Source: Rhizobium sp. Q54
GTDB taxonomy: Bacteria; Pseudomonadota; Alphaproteobacteria; Micropepsales; Micropepsaceae
Length of the DNA: 64,000 bases
Assembly: GCA_945882615.1 (NCBI GenBank)
Contig: CAMCWK010000001.1
Coordinates: 1-64,000 of the forward strand
Direction of reading: 5' to 3'
This document shows, piece after piece, positions 51,587 to 60,150 of the stretch. A program made the translations under genes and the position numbers. The notes beneath the pieces are model-generated. The model was not told the DNA's origin. It saw nothing but the letters and a program-made list of their open reading frames with translations, and did no database searches. The stretch's first letter is position 1, and every line of letters starts with the position of its first letter.

Positions 51587-51934
51587 CTAACTGACGTCTA
51601 ATTGGCGGAAAAAGCAGCTTGGCGCCCCGGTGTGGCAGGCCGGCCCCATCTGGTCGACTTTCAGCAGCAGCACGTCGCCGTCGCAGTCCACATAGGCCTC
51701 GATCAGGTGCTGGTGGTGGCCGCTGGTCTCGCCCTTGGTCCAGACCGACTGGCGCGAGCGCGACCAGTAGGTGACGCGCCCCGTCGCCAGGGTCATTTCC
51801 AGCGTCTGGCGGTTCATCCAGGCGAACATCAGGACTTCACCCGTGGCCTTGCTCTGGGCGATCACCGGCACCAGGCCCTTGTCGTCGAATTTGACCGTCG
51901 AAACGAAGTCGGGATGGGTCAGAAGGTCGGTCAC
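51587..51934 (-). CDS. hisI: Phosphoribosyl-AMP cyclohydrolase
   Basis: A 115-aa enzyme of histidine biosynthesis (third step). Signature segments are MFAWMNRQTLEMTLATGRVTYWSRSR, WTKGETSGHHQ and the metal-binding VDCDGDVLL and ACHTGAPSCFF. It is the single-domain HisI, without the HisE pyrophosphohydrolase. It starts inside the end of metC (four-base overlap). Confidence 0.96.
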   Translation of the reverse strand: MTDLLTHPDFVSTVKFDDKGLVPVIAQSKATGEVLMFAWMNRQTLEMTLATGRVTYWSRSRQSVWTKGETSGHHQHLIEAYVDCDGDVLLLKVDQMGPACHTGAPSCFFRQLDVS

Positions 51935-53100
51935 AGCTTTTCTTTCAGTCGGGCCTCTTTTAACCGAATCAGGCCTCTTTCAAGGTCGGCAATCAGGTCG
52001 CCCGCGTCTTCCAGTCCCGCATGGATGCGCAGCACCGGGCCTTCCGCGGCAAAGGGCTTGGTGCTGCGCCTGATATGCGCCGGAATGACCAGGCTTTCAA
52101 ACCCGCCCCAGGAATAGCCGATCCCGAAATGCTGCAACCCGTCGACAAAGGCGGCGATAGCGGCTTCGGGGGCGGGCTTCAGCACCAACCCGAACAAGCC
52201 GCAGGCGCCGGAAAAGTCCCGCTTCCACAAGGCATGGCCGGGGTCGCTTTCCAGCCCCGGATGCAGCACCCGGGCGACTTCGGGCCGGGCGGCCAGCCAG
52301 CGGGCCAGGGCCAGTCCTGTCTCCTGATGGCGGGCCAGCCGGACGGGCAGGGTGCGAAGGCCCCGCAAGGCCAAGAAGCAGTCGTCGCCGCTGGCATAGA
52401 GGCCCAGATTGCCATGGGTGTCGTGCAGCCTTGCGGCATGGCTGTCATTGGCCGACACATAGCCCAGCATCACATCGGCATGACCGCCGACATATTTTGT
52501 GGCCGCCTGGATCGAGAGGTCCACGCCGTGCTTCAGCGGCTGGAAGAAAATCGGCGTCGCCCAGGTATTGTCCATCAGCACGGACACACCTTTTGCGTGG
52601 GCCGCCTTCACGATGGCGGGAATGTCCTGCACTTCAAAGGTGAGTGAGCCGGGGCTTTCGCAGAACACCGCTTTGGTGTTGGGCTTCAGCAGCGGCGCGA
52701 TGTCGTCGGTCGGGGCGTAATAGCTGGTTTCCACGCCAAAGCGTTTCAGCGTGCGCTCGCAGAATATCTTGCTGGGCTCATAGGCACTGTCCACCATCAG
52801 GAGATGATCGCCGGCGCCGCAGACCGACAGGATGGCCAGCGCATTGGCGTTGAGACCGGAGGGCACGGTGACGGTGCGGGCCGCGCCTTCCAGCGCGCTC
52901 ACCGCCTCCTCGAAGCTGCGGGTGGTGGGAGTGCCGCGCCTTCCATAGGTGTAAGGCTGGGTATTGGCTTTCACCGCCGCCAGGTCGGGATAGAGGATGG
53001 TGGAGGCGCGATAAACCGGCGTGTTGACCACGCCGAAATGCGCTTCGCTCATCCGCCCCACCGAGACGGCCATGGTTTCGGGCTTGTCCTTGTCGGTCAT
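51931..53100 (-). CDS. metC: Cystathionine beta-lyase
   Basis: A 389-aa PLP enzyme that cleaves cystathionine to homocysteine. TPVYRASTILYPDLAAV, YGRRGTPTTRSFEEAVSALEG, DNTWATPIFFQPL and the PLP-lysine loop SIQAATKYVGGHADVMLG follow the MetC pattern, with SWGGFESLV near the C-terminus. It overlaps the start of hisI and the end of the POT transporter by four bases each, so the three are coupled. Confidence 0.93.
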   Translation of the reverse strand: MTDKDKPETMAVSVGRMSEAHFGVVNTPVYRASTILYPDLAAVKANTQPYTYGRRGTPTTRSFEEAVSALEGAARTVTVPSGLNANALAILSVCGAGDHLLMVDSAYEPSKIFCERTLKRFGVETSYYAPTDDIAPLLKPNTKAVFCESPGSLTFEVQDIPAIVKAAHAKGVSVLMDNTWATPIFFQPLKHGVDLSIQAATKYVGGHADVMLGYVSANDSHAARLHDTHGNLGLYASGDDCFLALRGLRTLPVRLARHQETGLALARWLAARPEVARVLHPGLESDPGHALWKRDFSGACGLFGLVLKPAPEAAIAAFVDGLQHFGIGYSWGGFESLVIPAHIRRSTKPFAAEGPVLRIHAGLEDAGDLIADLERGLIRLKEARLKEKL

Positions 53101-54824
53101 TGCGAAACCGCCCGCCGCTGCCAGACAAAGCTGAGCAGGAAGAACAGCACGCCACTTCCCACCCCGGCCCAGCCGATCACGTTGAACACACCCAGCGAGG
53201 TTTCCAGCGCGGCGCGCGGATCAACCACCTGGCCGCCCAGTGTTTCGCTGGCGGCGAGTTCGGCGATGAAGGCGCCAAGATACTGCGCCCAACTGCTAGA
53301 CAGGAACCAGATCGCCATCATGGTGGAGACCAGCGCGGGCACCGACAGCTTGGTGATCTCCGACAGGCCGACCGGCGACAGGCAGAGTTCGCCGGTGGTG
53401 TGCAGCATATAGGCCAGCGCCAGGAAGATCAGCGGCAGGCGGTAGTCCGCATCGGCAAACCCCGCCGCTCCGACCAGGATCAGAAAGCCAGCGCCGACCT
53501 GCACCAGCCCCAGCCCGAATTTCACCAGTGGGTGCGGATCGAGATTGCGCCGGGCCAGCCAGGTCCAGAGGATGGCGAAGACCGGCGCGAAGAGCAGGAT
53601 GAAGCCGGCATTGAAGGATTGGGTCTGGGCGGCGGTGAAGCCGTCGGGCAATTGGGTGTTGCGGTCGGCGAACAGGTTCATGGAGGAGCCAGCCTGTTCG
53701 AACAGGGTGAAGAACACCACCGCGCCCGCGATCAGCAGCAGTGCCAGGATCATGTCGGCGCGGGCCCGCGCGTCGCATTTGACCGCGATGTACCAGCCGA
53801 CATAGCCCAGCACGATCACCGAACCGGCGGTCAGCAACACGCCCACCGCTTCGTTGCGCTGGACCAGGAGCCAGACGACCAGCACGCCCAACAGGCCGCC
53901 AAGATAGATCAGATGCTCGCGCGTCAGGGGCCCCGCGACTTTCTGGGCGAGCTGCGCGGGGTCGGGCGGTTCGCCATTGCCTTCCAGCGCCGCCTTGCCG
54001 CGCACGAACACCACCAGGCCGGCCAGCATACCCAGGCCCGCAAGGCCAAAGCCCGCCCACCAGCCTACGGTTTCGCCCAGCAACCCGCACAGGATCGCGG
54101 CCCAGAAGGCGCCCAGATTGATGCCGTAATAATAGAGCGTGAAGCCGGGATCGCGGCGCGGATCGCCCTGTTTGTAGAGCTGGCCGACAATGGTCGAGAT
54201 GTTGGGCTTCAAGAAGCCGACGCCCATGATGATCAGCGCCAGCGCCAGATAGAACAGTGACAGGAACAGCGGATTGCGTTCTTCGATCGTCGAATAGCTG
54301 CCGGGCGCCAGCGTCGCCGGCAGTGCCGCGTCGGCGGGCATGTCCGCAATGGCCAGGCCGCCATCCGTGCTTGGCGCATAGGCATAGGCCGTGCCGTCCA
54401 CCACCAGCTGCGGTGTGTCGCCGGTCACCACTTCATAGCGCGTGCCCTCATGCACCAGGAACTGCTTGGCCGGGCCGCCCTCGAACGCCATCAGGCCATG
54501 GCCCAGAACCAGCAGCACCGCGCCATAGATGATGGCCTTGCGCGTGCCCAGATAGCGGTCGGCCAGGGCCCCGCCGATCAGCGGCAGGAGATAGACCAGC
54601 GAGGTATAGGCGCCGTAATGGCTGTTGGCGGCGGCATCGTCGAACAGCAGGTGCCGGGTCAGGTAGAAGATCAGCAGCCCGCGCATGCCGTAATAAGAGA
54701 AGCGTTCCCACATTTCCGCGAAAAACAGAACCATGAGCCCGCGCGGATGCTTGCGCATCTGAAGATAGACCGGGACGCCGGTGGCGATCGTGATGACGAT
54801 GCCGATCAGAACGACGATATTCAT
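53097..54824 (-). CDS. POT-family proton-coupled oligopeptide transporter
   Basis: A 575-aa inner-membrane peptide symporter. EMWERFSYYGMRGLLIFYL is the family's ExxERFxYY motif, followed by GALADRYLGTRKAI and the PTR2 signature FTLYYYGINLGAF. About 14 helices are predicted. A polar loop of ~75 residues (KQFLVHEGTRYEVVTGDTPQ and on) interrupts the helices before NPLFLSLFYLALALI, longer than in the simplest POT proteins. Coupling to metC and hisI suggests uptake of peptides as an amino-acid source. Confidence 0.93.
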   Translation of the reverse strand: MNIVVLIGIVITIATGVPVYLQMRKHPRGLMVLFFAEMWERFSYYGMRGLLIFYLTRHLLFDDAAANSHYGAYTSLVYLLPLIGGALADRYLGTRKAIIYGAVLLVLGHGLMAFEGGPAKQFLVHEGTRYEVVTGDTPQLVVDGTAYAYAPSTDGGLAIADMPADAALPATLAPGSYSTIEERNPLFLSLFYLALALIIMGVGFLKPNISTIVGQLYKQGDPRRDPGFTLYYYGINLGAFWAAILCGLLGETVGWWAGFGLAGLGMLAGLVVFVRGKAALEGNGEPPDPAQLAQKVAGPLTREHLIYLGGLLGVLVVWLLVQRNEAVGVLLTAGSVIVLGYVGWYIAVKCDARARADMILALLLIAGAVVFFTLFEQAGSSMNLFADRNTQLPDGFTAAQTQSFNAGFILLFAPVFAILWTWLARRNLDPHPLVKFGLGLVQVGAGFLILVGAAGFADADYRLPLIFLALAYMLHTTGELCLSPVGLSEITKLSVPALVSTMMAIWFLSSSWAQYLGAFIAELAASETLGGQVVDPRAALETSLGVFNVIGWAGVGSGVLFFLLSFVWQRRAVSQ

Positions 54825-54854
54825 GGCGACTCCCCAAAACCCCTCAGAAAAATA

Positions 54855-55379
54855 CTAAGGCAGTTCGACAAAGCGTTCTTCACGGGCGTAGGCGGTAAAT
54901 CCCAGCCGCTGGTATAGCGGCAGGGCGCGGGGATGATCCAGTGTGCAGGTGTTGATGGTCAGGCGCTGGATCGGCTGCATCCAGGCATTGACGCAGGTGT
55001 GGTAGAAGAAGAAATAGCCTAGGCGCTTGCCGATGGCTTCGGGCATCAACCCGAAATAGGAGATGTTGACCTGGCCCTGTTTGCGCAGGTCCAGTTCGGC
55101 CATGCCGGCGGGATTTCCCTCCGTATACAGAACATACAGGATGTTCAGCGGGTTGTGGATCACCTCGGCCAGCTTTTCCGGCGTGAGTTTTTTGCGGTCC
55201 ACCCAGTAATAGTCAGCGCCAATCGTGTCGTAGAGATAGCGGTAGAAATGGGTCGGGGGCTTTTCGCACTTCAGCAGGGCAATCTTGCCGCGCGGCTGGG
55301 GCGGGGGCAGGGCAGTGGGCCTGGCGTTCATTTCCAGGAACGTCACCGTCATGGGAATGCGCCGGGCCGCCCTTGCCAT
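54855..55379 (-). CDS. GNAT family N-acetyltransferase
   Basis: A 174-aa acetyltransferase. The acetyl-CoA fold is visible as VLYTEGNPAGMAELDLR, QVNISYFGLMPEAIGKRLGYFFF (the loop after the conserved strand) and TCTLDHPRALPLYQRLGFTAY. The substrate is unknown. The ATG at 55379 directly follows the stop of sseA, with one base between; the track start lies inside sseA. Expressed with the sulfur genes upstream. Confidence 0.87.
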   Translation of the reverse strand: MARAARRIPMTVTFLEMNARPTALPPPQPRGKIALLKCEKPPTHFYRYLYDTIGADYYWVDRKKLTPEKLAEVIHNPLNILYVLYTEGNPAGMAELDLRKQGQVNISYFGLMPEAIGKRLGYFFFYHTCVNAWMQPIQRLTINTCTLDHPRALPLYQRLGFTAYAREERFVELP

Positions 55380-55380
55380 G

Positions 55381-56211
55381 TCAGTCCTCTTTGACAACAG
55401 GCGCTTCGGGGCGGCTGCCCCATTCCGTCCAGGAGCCATCATATAGCGCCACCTCGCGCGCGCCGATATCGTCCAGCGCCAGCATCAGGATGGCGGCGGT
55501 GACGCCGGTGCCGCAACTGGTGACGATGGGCTTTTGCACATTGACACCGGCGGCGGCGAAAATCTCCCGCAGCTGCGCCGGCGGCTTGAAGCAGCCGTCG
55601 GTCAGCAGGGTGCGGAAATGCACATTGACGGCGCCGGGCATGTGACCGCCGCGCACCCCGGCGCGGGGTTCGGCCTCGCGGCCGGTAAAGCGGCCGGGGC
55701 TGCGGGCATCGGCGATCTGGGTTCTGATATCCTTCACGATATCCATAACGTCGGCGAAATTGCGCATGATCGCGGGATGCGGCTTGGCGCGGAATGTCCG
55801 GACGACGGGATGGGTCGTTCCACTTTCGACGGCGCGGCCTTCGCCTTTCCACTTGGGGAAGCCGCCGTCCAGCACCTTCACCTTGTCATGGCCCATGGCC
55901 TTGAACATCCACCACACGCGCGGCGCGGAAAAGATGCCCGATCCGTCATAGACCACCACGATGTGGTCATTGCCGATTCCCAGCGCGCCCACGGCTTGGG
56001 CAAATGCGTCGGCCGTGGGCAGCATGTGGGGCAGGTCGGTGGAGCGGTCGGCGATAGTGTCGATGTCGAAATACACCGCACCGGGAATATGGGCCGCTTC
56101 AAACTCGGCCGCCGGATCGCGTTTTTCGTTCGGCATGTACCAGGAGGCGTCCACCACCCGCACATCGCTCAAATGCGCGGCCAACCATTCGGTGGAAACC
56201 AGATTGCTCAT
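55381..56211 (-). CDS. sseA: 3-mercaptopyruvate/thiosulfate sulfurtransferase
   Basis: A 276-aa tandem-rhodanese protein. The first (inactive) domain opens VSTEWLAAHLSDVRVVDASWYMP. The second carries the catalytic cysteine in PIVTSCGTGVTAAILMLAL; the CGTGV loop is the mercaptopyruvate type. GHMPGAVNVHF and YDGSWTEWGSR are family landmarks. The ATG at 56211 fits; the 397-aa track ORF starts inside cysK. It lies 10 bases after cysK. Confidence 0.93.
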   Translation of the reverse strand: MSNLVSTEWLAAHLSDVRVVDASWYMPNEKRDPAAEFEAAHIPGAVYFDIDTIADRSTDLPHMLPTADAFAQAVGALGIGNDHIVVVYDGSGIFSAPRVWWMFKAMGHDKVKVLDGGFPKWKGEGRAVESGTTHPVVRTFRAKPHPAIMRNFADVMDIVKDIRTQIADARSPGRFTGREAEPRAGVRGGHMPGAVNVHFRTLLTDGCFKPPAQLREIFAAAGVNVQKPIVTSCGTGVTAAILMLALDDIGAREVALYDGSWTEWGSRPEAPVVKED

Positions 56212-56221
56212 TGCCCACTTC

Positions 56222-57256
56222 TCATAAGTAGGGAACTGTGATGCCGGCGCTCCGTTCCGCCAGCCAGGGCGGAGTGGGCAGGCCCTTCTCGCGCAGGAAA
56301 GCCGGATTGAACAACTTGCTTTGATAGCGGTTGCCGTAATCGCACAGGATCGTAACGATGGTATGGCCCGGACCCATGTCCCTGGCCATGCGGATGGCGC
56401 CGGCGACATTGATGCCGGTGGAACCGCCCATGCACAGGCCTTCATGCTGCAGCAGGTCGAAGATGATCGGCAGCGCTTCCTCGTCCGGCACCTGATAGGC
56501 ATCGTCGATCGGGGCGCCGTCGAGATTGGCGGTGACGCGGCCCTGGCCGATGCCTTCGGTGATCGAGCCGCCATGGCTTTCCAGCTTGCCGCTTTTGATC
56601 CAGCTGTAGATCGCCGCGCCCAAGGGATCGGCGGCGGCGATGCGGATATTCTTGCCCCGCTCCTTCAGCGCGATGGCGATACCGCCCAGCGTGCCACCGG
56701 TGCCGACGGCGCAGACAAAACCGTCCACCTTGCCGTCCGTCTGGGCCCAGACTTCCGGGCCCGTGCCTTCGACATGGGCCTGGCGGTTGGCGACATTGTC
56801 GAACTGGTTGGCCCAGACCGCGCCATTCTTCTCCGTCCTGGACAATTGCTCGGCCAGACGCCCCGAGAGCTTGACGTAATTGTTGGGGTCCTTGTACGGC
56901 ACGGCGGGCACTTCGATCAGTTCGGCGCCCAAAAGACGCAGTGCGTCCTTCTTTTCCTGGCTCTGGGTATCGGGGATCACGATCACCGTCTTGAACCCCA
57001 TCGCATTGGCGACGGTCGCAAGACCGATGCCGGTATTGCCGGCGGTGCCTTCCACGATGGTGCCGCCGGGACGCAAGCTACCGCGCCTGATCGCGTCCTG
57101 GATGATGAACAGCGCGGCGCGGTCCTTGACCGACTGGCCGGGATTGAGAAACTCCGCCTTGCCCAATATTTCGCACCCCGTGGCCTCGGACGCCTGGCGC
57201 AAACGGATCAGGGGGGTGCCGCCAATGGCGGCGATGACGTCATGCTTTATCTGCAT
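56222..57256 (-). CDS. cysK: Cysteine synthase A
   Basis: A 344-aa PLP enzyme making cysteine from O-acetylserine and sulfide. The PLP-lysine loop is FLNPGQSVKDRAALFI, the phosphate cradle VEGTAGNTGIGLA and the C-terminal CMGGSTGINVAGAIRMA. GTGGTLGGIAIALKE is also present. It is about 30 residues longer than the E. coli enzyme, as in the alphaproteobacterial branch. Followed by sseA and the acetyltransferase on the same strand. Confidence 0.94.
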   Translation of the reverse strand: MQIKHDVIAAIGGTPLIRLRQASEATGCEILGKAEFLNPGQSVKDRAALFIIQDAIRRGSLRPGGTIVEGTAGNTGIGLATVANAMGFKTVIVIPDTQSQEKKDALRLLGAELIEVPAVPYKDPNNYVKLSGRLAEQLSRTEKNGAVWANQFDNVANRQAHVEGTGPEVWAQTDGKVDGFVCAVGTGGTLGGIAIALKERGKNIRIAAADPLGAAIYSWIKSGKLESHGGSITEGIGQGRVTANLDGAPIDDAYQVPDEEALPIIFDLLQHEGLCMGGSTGINVAGAIRMARDMGPGHTIVTILCDYGNRYQSKLFNPAFLREKGLPTPPWLAERSAGITVPYL

Positions 57257-57279
57257 GACCGGAACCTAGTCGGCCCGCT

Positions 57280-58638
57280 CTAGTGCTTCAAGGCTTTGAA
57301 AGCGCTGAGAGCGCGCATCCGTCCGGCTGCCAAATCCACGATGGGCGCAGGGTAATTTCCGGGCGGTTGGGGCGCCTCCCAGGGGCTGTGGATATAACGG
57401 TCGGGCAGCGTTTTCAGCTCCGGGACAAAGCGGCGGACATAGTCGCCGGCGGGATCGAATTTCTTGCCTTGAAGCACAGGGTTGAAGATACGGAAAAACG
57501 GCGCGGCGTCGGCGCCGCAGCCCGCCACCCACTGCCAGTTGGCGCTGTTGCTGGCCAGGTCGGCATCGACCAGCGTGTCCCAGAACCATTCCTCCCCGTC
57601 CCGCCAATGGATGCCCAGATGCTTGATCAGCAGGCTGGCCACGATCATGCGCACCCGGTTGTGCATCCACCCGGTTTGCCAAAGTTGGCGCATGCCGGCA
57701 TCGACGATCGGGATTCCGGTCCGCCCGCGCGTCCAGGCTTGAAAATCCTTGCGGCTTTTTCGCCAGGGGAATTTGGCGAAGCGCTGGTCCAGCGGCTGCG
57801 TGGGCAGGGCGGGATGGTAAAACAGAAGCTGCGCACAGAATTCACGCCAGCCCAATTCCTTCAGGAAGGTCTCGTGGCCCGCGCTGTGACCATGGGTGCG
57901 CACCGCATGCCAGACCTGACGGGGCGAAATTTCGCCCCAATGCAGATGCGGCGACAGGCGCGATGTGCCGTCCCGATCCGGCAGATCGCGGGCGCGGGCA
58001 TAGTCGTTGATGTCCTCCAGGAAATTGTACAGCGCGGCTTGGGCGGAATTCTCACCGGGCACCCAGTCAAAGCCTTTCGCCCAGTCCGGCTTTGCCGGAA
58101 GCAACTTCCAGTCCGTCAGCTTTTCGCTTTTGACGGCATGAAAGTGCAGCCTGCCCGGCGCGGGCAGGGCGGCGGGGACATCGCGTTGCCGCATCGCGTT
58201 CCAGAACGGCGTGAATACCCGGAAGGGCGTGCCACCTTGTGTCTTTAGGTCCCAGGGCTCGTGCAGCAGCGCGCCGTTGAAACTTTGCGCCGCCTCGCCA
58301 AGCTCGGCCTTGAGCGCTGTGTCGCGCGTCACGGCGAAAGGTTCGTAGCCGCGGTTCCAGAAAATCCGGTCCGCGCTACTCTCGCGCATCACCGACTTGA
58401 GGACAGACGCGGCATCGCCCCGGCGCAGCACCAGATGACCCTTGAGGGATTTGTCGAGTGCCGCGAGCGAATGGTGCAGCCACCAGCGCGAGGCGCCGCC
58501 CATCTTCCAGTCGCCTGGAGATTTGTCGTCCAGAATATACAGGCACACCAGCGGAGCACCGGTCGCGGCCGCCGCACTCAGGGCAGGGTTGTCGGCCAGC
58601 CGCAGGTCCTGACGAAACCAGATGATGACGGGATTCAT
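57280..58638 (-). CDS. phrB: Deoxyribodipyrimidine photolyase
   Basis: A 452-aa class I CPD photolyase that uses blue light and FADH- to reverse pyrimidine dimers. The N-terminal Rossmann domain begins VIIWFRQDLRLADNPALSAA. The FAD domain shows GTSRLSPHLHWGEISPRQV, WREFCAQLLFYHP, the GRTGIPIVDAGMRQLWQTGWMHNR box, LIKHLGIHWRDGEEWFWDTLVDAD and the NSANWQWVAGCGADAAPFFRIFNP stretch. The ATG at 58638 was chosen; 21 extra residues in the track ORF do not fit the family. Confidence 0.96.
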   Translation of the reverse strand: MNPVIIWFRQDLRLADNPALSAAAATGAPLVCLYILDDKSPGDWKMGGASRWWLHHSLAALDKSLKGHLVLRRGDAASVLKSVMRESSADRIFWNRGYEPFAVTRDTALKAELGEAAQSFNGALLHEPWDLKTQGGTPFRVFTPFWNAMRQRDVPAALPAPGRLHFHAVKSEKLTDWKLLPAKPDWAKGFDWVPGENSAQAALYNFLEDINDYARARDLPDRDGTSRLSPHLHWGEISPRQVWHAVRTHGHSAGHETFLKELGWREFCAQLLFYHPALPTQPLDQRFAKFPWRKSRKDFQAWTRGRTGIPIVDAGMRQLWQTGWMHNRVRMIVASLLIKHLGIHWRDGEEWFWDTLVDADLASNSANWQWVAGCGADAAPFFRIFNPVLQGKKFDPAGDYVRRFVPELKTLPDRYIHSPWEAPQPPGNYPAPIVDLAAGRMRALSAFKALKH

Positions 58639-58669
58639 GGCGCGCATACGCGCCGCTGCGCGATTCGGA

Positions 58670-59263
58670 TCACTTGCGGGCGAGGCGGGCGCACTCCTCA
58701 TGCCGAAAGCAGGTGGTCAGATGGTCGTTGACCATGCCGACGGCCTGGGCAAAGGCATAGACGATGACGGGGCCGCAGAAGCTGAAGCCACGGTGCTTGA
58801 GTTCCTTCGACAGGCCAGCGCTCATTTCGGTCTGGGCCGGTACGTCGCCACGGTCCTTCGGGCGGTTGATTTGCGGTTTGCCGCCGACATGCTTCCAGAT
58901 CAGATCGTGAAAGCCGCCGCGTTCTTTTTCCTCGATTTCCAGAAACAGCCGCGCGCCCTTGATCGTGCCCTCGATCTTGGCGCGGCTGCGGATGATGCCC
59001 TCATTCTTGAGCAGCCGGTCGATGTCACGGGCATTGTAGCGGGCGATTTTCTCGGGATCGAAATTGTGGAAGGCTTTGCGGAAATTCTCCCGCTTGCGCA
59101 GAATGGTGATCCAGGACAGTCCGGCCTGGAATCCATCCAGCACCAGCTTTTCGTACAAGGCGCGGGCGTCATGTTCCGGCACGCCCCATTCGCTGTCGTG
59201 ATAGGCGAGATAGAGCGGGTCGTCGCCCGGCCACCAGCAGCGCGTTTTTTCTATCCCAGCCAT
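58670..59263 (-). CDS. tag: DNA-3-methyladenine glycosylase I
   Basis: A 197-aa HhH-type glycosylase that removes 3-methyladenine. Typical segments are RCWWPGDDPLYLAYHDSEWGVPEHD, LDGFQAGLSWITILRKRENFRKAF, FSFCGPVIVYAFAQAVGMVNDHL and the terminal zinc ligands TTCFRHEECARL. It overlaps the start-distal end of ygfZ by 13 bases on the same strand and precedes phrB, giving a small DNA-repair pair. Confidence 0.96.
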   Translation of the reverse strand: MAGIEKTRCWWPGDDPLYLAYHDSEWGVPEHDARALYEKLVLDGFQAGLSWITILRKRENFRKAFHNFDPEKIARYNARDIDRLLKNEGIIRSRAKIEGTIKGARLFLEIEEKERGGFHDLIWKHVGGKPQINRPKDRGDVPAQTEMSAGLSKELKHRGFSFCGPVIVYAFAQAVGMVNDHLTTCFRHEECARLARK

Positions 59264-60078
59264 GGGGGTCTCGTCAGCGTTACCGGAATGGAACCGGTTG
59301 TTATATCGCCTTGTGTTTCCTCCAACCGGTCGAGCCGCACCAACGCGAATGCGCTGCGCCCATAGCTGGCAAGGATTTCACCGATCTCGCTGCCGCCGCG
59401 CGTCACCGCGCCGCTGCCCGGCAAATCCGCCTCGGCGGCAATCGTGACAATGCGCTTGCGGGCGGTGGCGCGATGCTTCATGCGCGAGGTCAGTTCCTGG
59501 CCGACATAGCAGCCCTTGGTGAAGGATACGCCGTGCAGCTCTTCCAGCCCCGCATCCAGGGCGAAGATTTTCTCGAACCCGAAATCCGTCCCTTCCGGCA
59601 CGCCCAGCGCCAGACGCATCTGGTGATAGGCCTGCGGGCCAGGCAGGTTGGCCGGCATTTCCGCAATCGCGCCGATACTGCGCTTTCCCAAAGCGGTCAT
59701 GCGCGGGTCCGCAAAGGTGATGGCGCGGTCAGCATAGGGGGTGGGGCGATTCTCAGGATGGCCCTTGAGATTGCTGTACACCGCAAGCTGGTCGCGGGCT
59801 TCCACCTCGACCTTGGCGCGCAGCTTGTACATCTTCAGCTTCTTAAGAAGAATTTCACGCTGGCTCCTGGCGCAATCCAGTAGCAGCGCACCGTCCCCTT
59901 CGGTGATGAAGAAATCGAACAGGATTTTTCCCTGCGGTGAGAGCAGGGCGGCATACAGGCCTGTGCCGGGCGCAAGTCCGCCTGCGACATCGTTCGTCAC
60001 AAGGCCCTGCAGAAAGTCGCGCGCCTCGGGGCCGGAAATTGCGATAATGGCGCGGTCGTCGAGCAATGCGGGTTCCAT
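59251..60078 (-). CDS. ygfZ: Folate-binding YgfZ/IBA57-type iron-sulfur maturation protein
   Basis: A 275-aa protein related to the glycine-cleavage T protein. AIISGPEARDFLQGLVTNDV opens the fold, and the diagnostic FTKGCYVGQELTSRMKHRA contains the conserved Cys of the K-G-C-Y-x-G-Q-E motif. IBA57/YgfZ proteins assist assembly of [4Fe-4S] enzymes such as MiaB using tetrahydrofolate. The start is the ATG at 60078, facing the divergent pyrC. Confidence 0.95.
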   Translation of the reverse strand: MEPALLDDRAIIAISGPEARDFLQGLVTNDVAGGLAPGTGLYAALLSPQGKILFDFFITEGDGALLLDCARSQREILLKKLKMYKLRAKVEVEARDQLAVYSNLKGHPENRPTPYADRAITFADPRMTALGKRSIGAIAEMPANLPGPQAYHQMRLALGVPEGTDFGFEKIFALDAGLEELHGVSFTKGCYVGQELTSRMKHRATARKRIVTIAAEADLPGSGAVTRGGSEIGEILASYGRSAFALVRLDRLEETQGDITTGSIPVTLTRPPWLG

Positions 60079-60150
60079 CCATCCCAGTTAATCCCCTCCG
60101 TCAAGATTGCCAAGGGCGGGATGGGCAGGCTAACTGCCGGAGCTATGAGC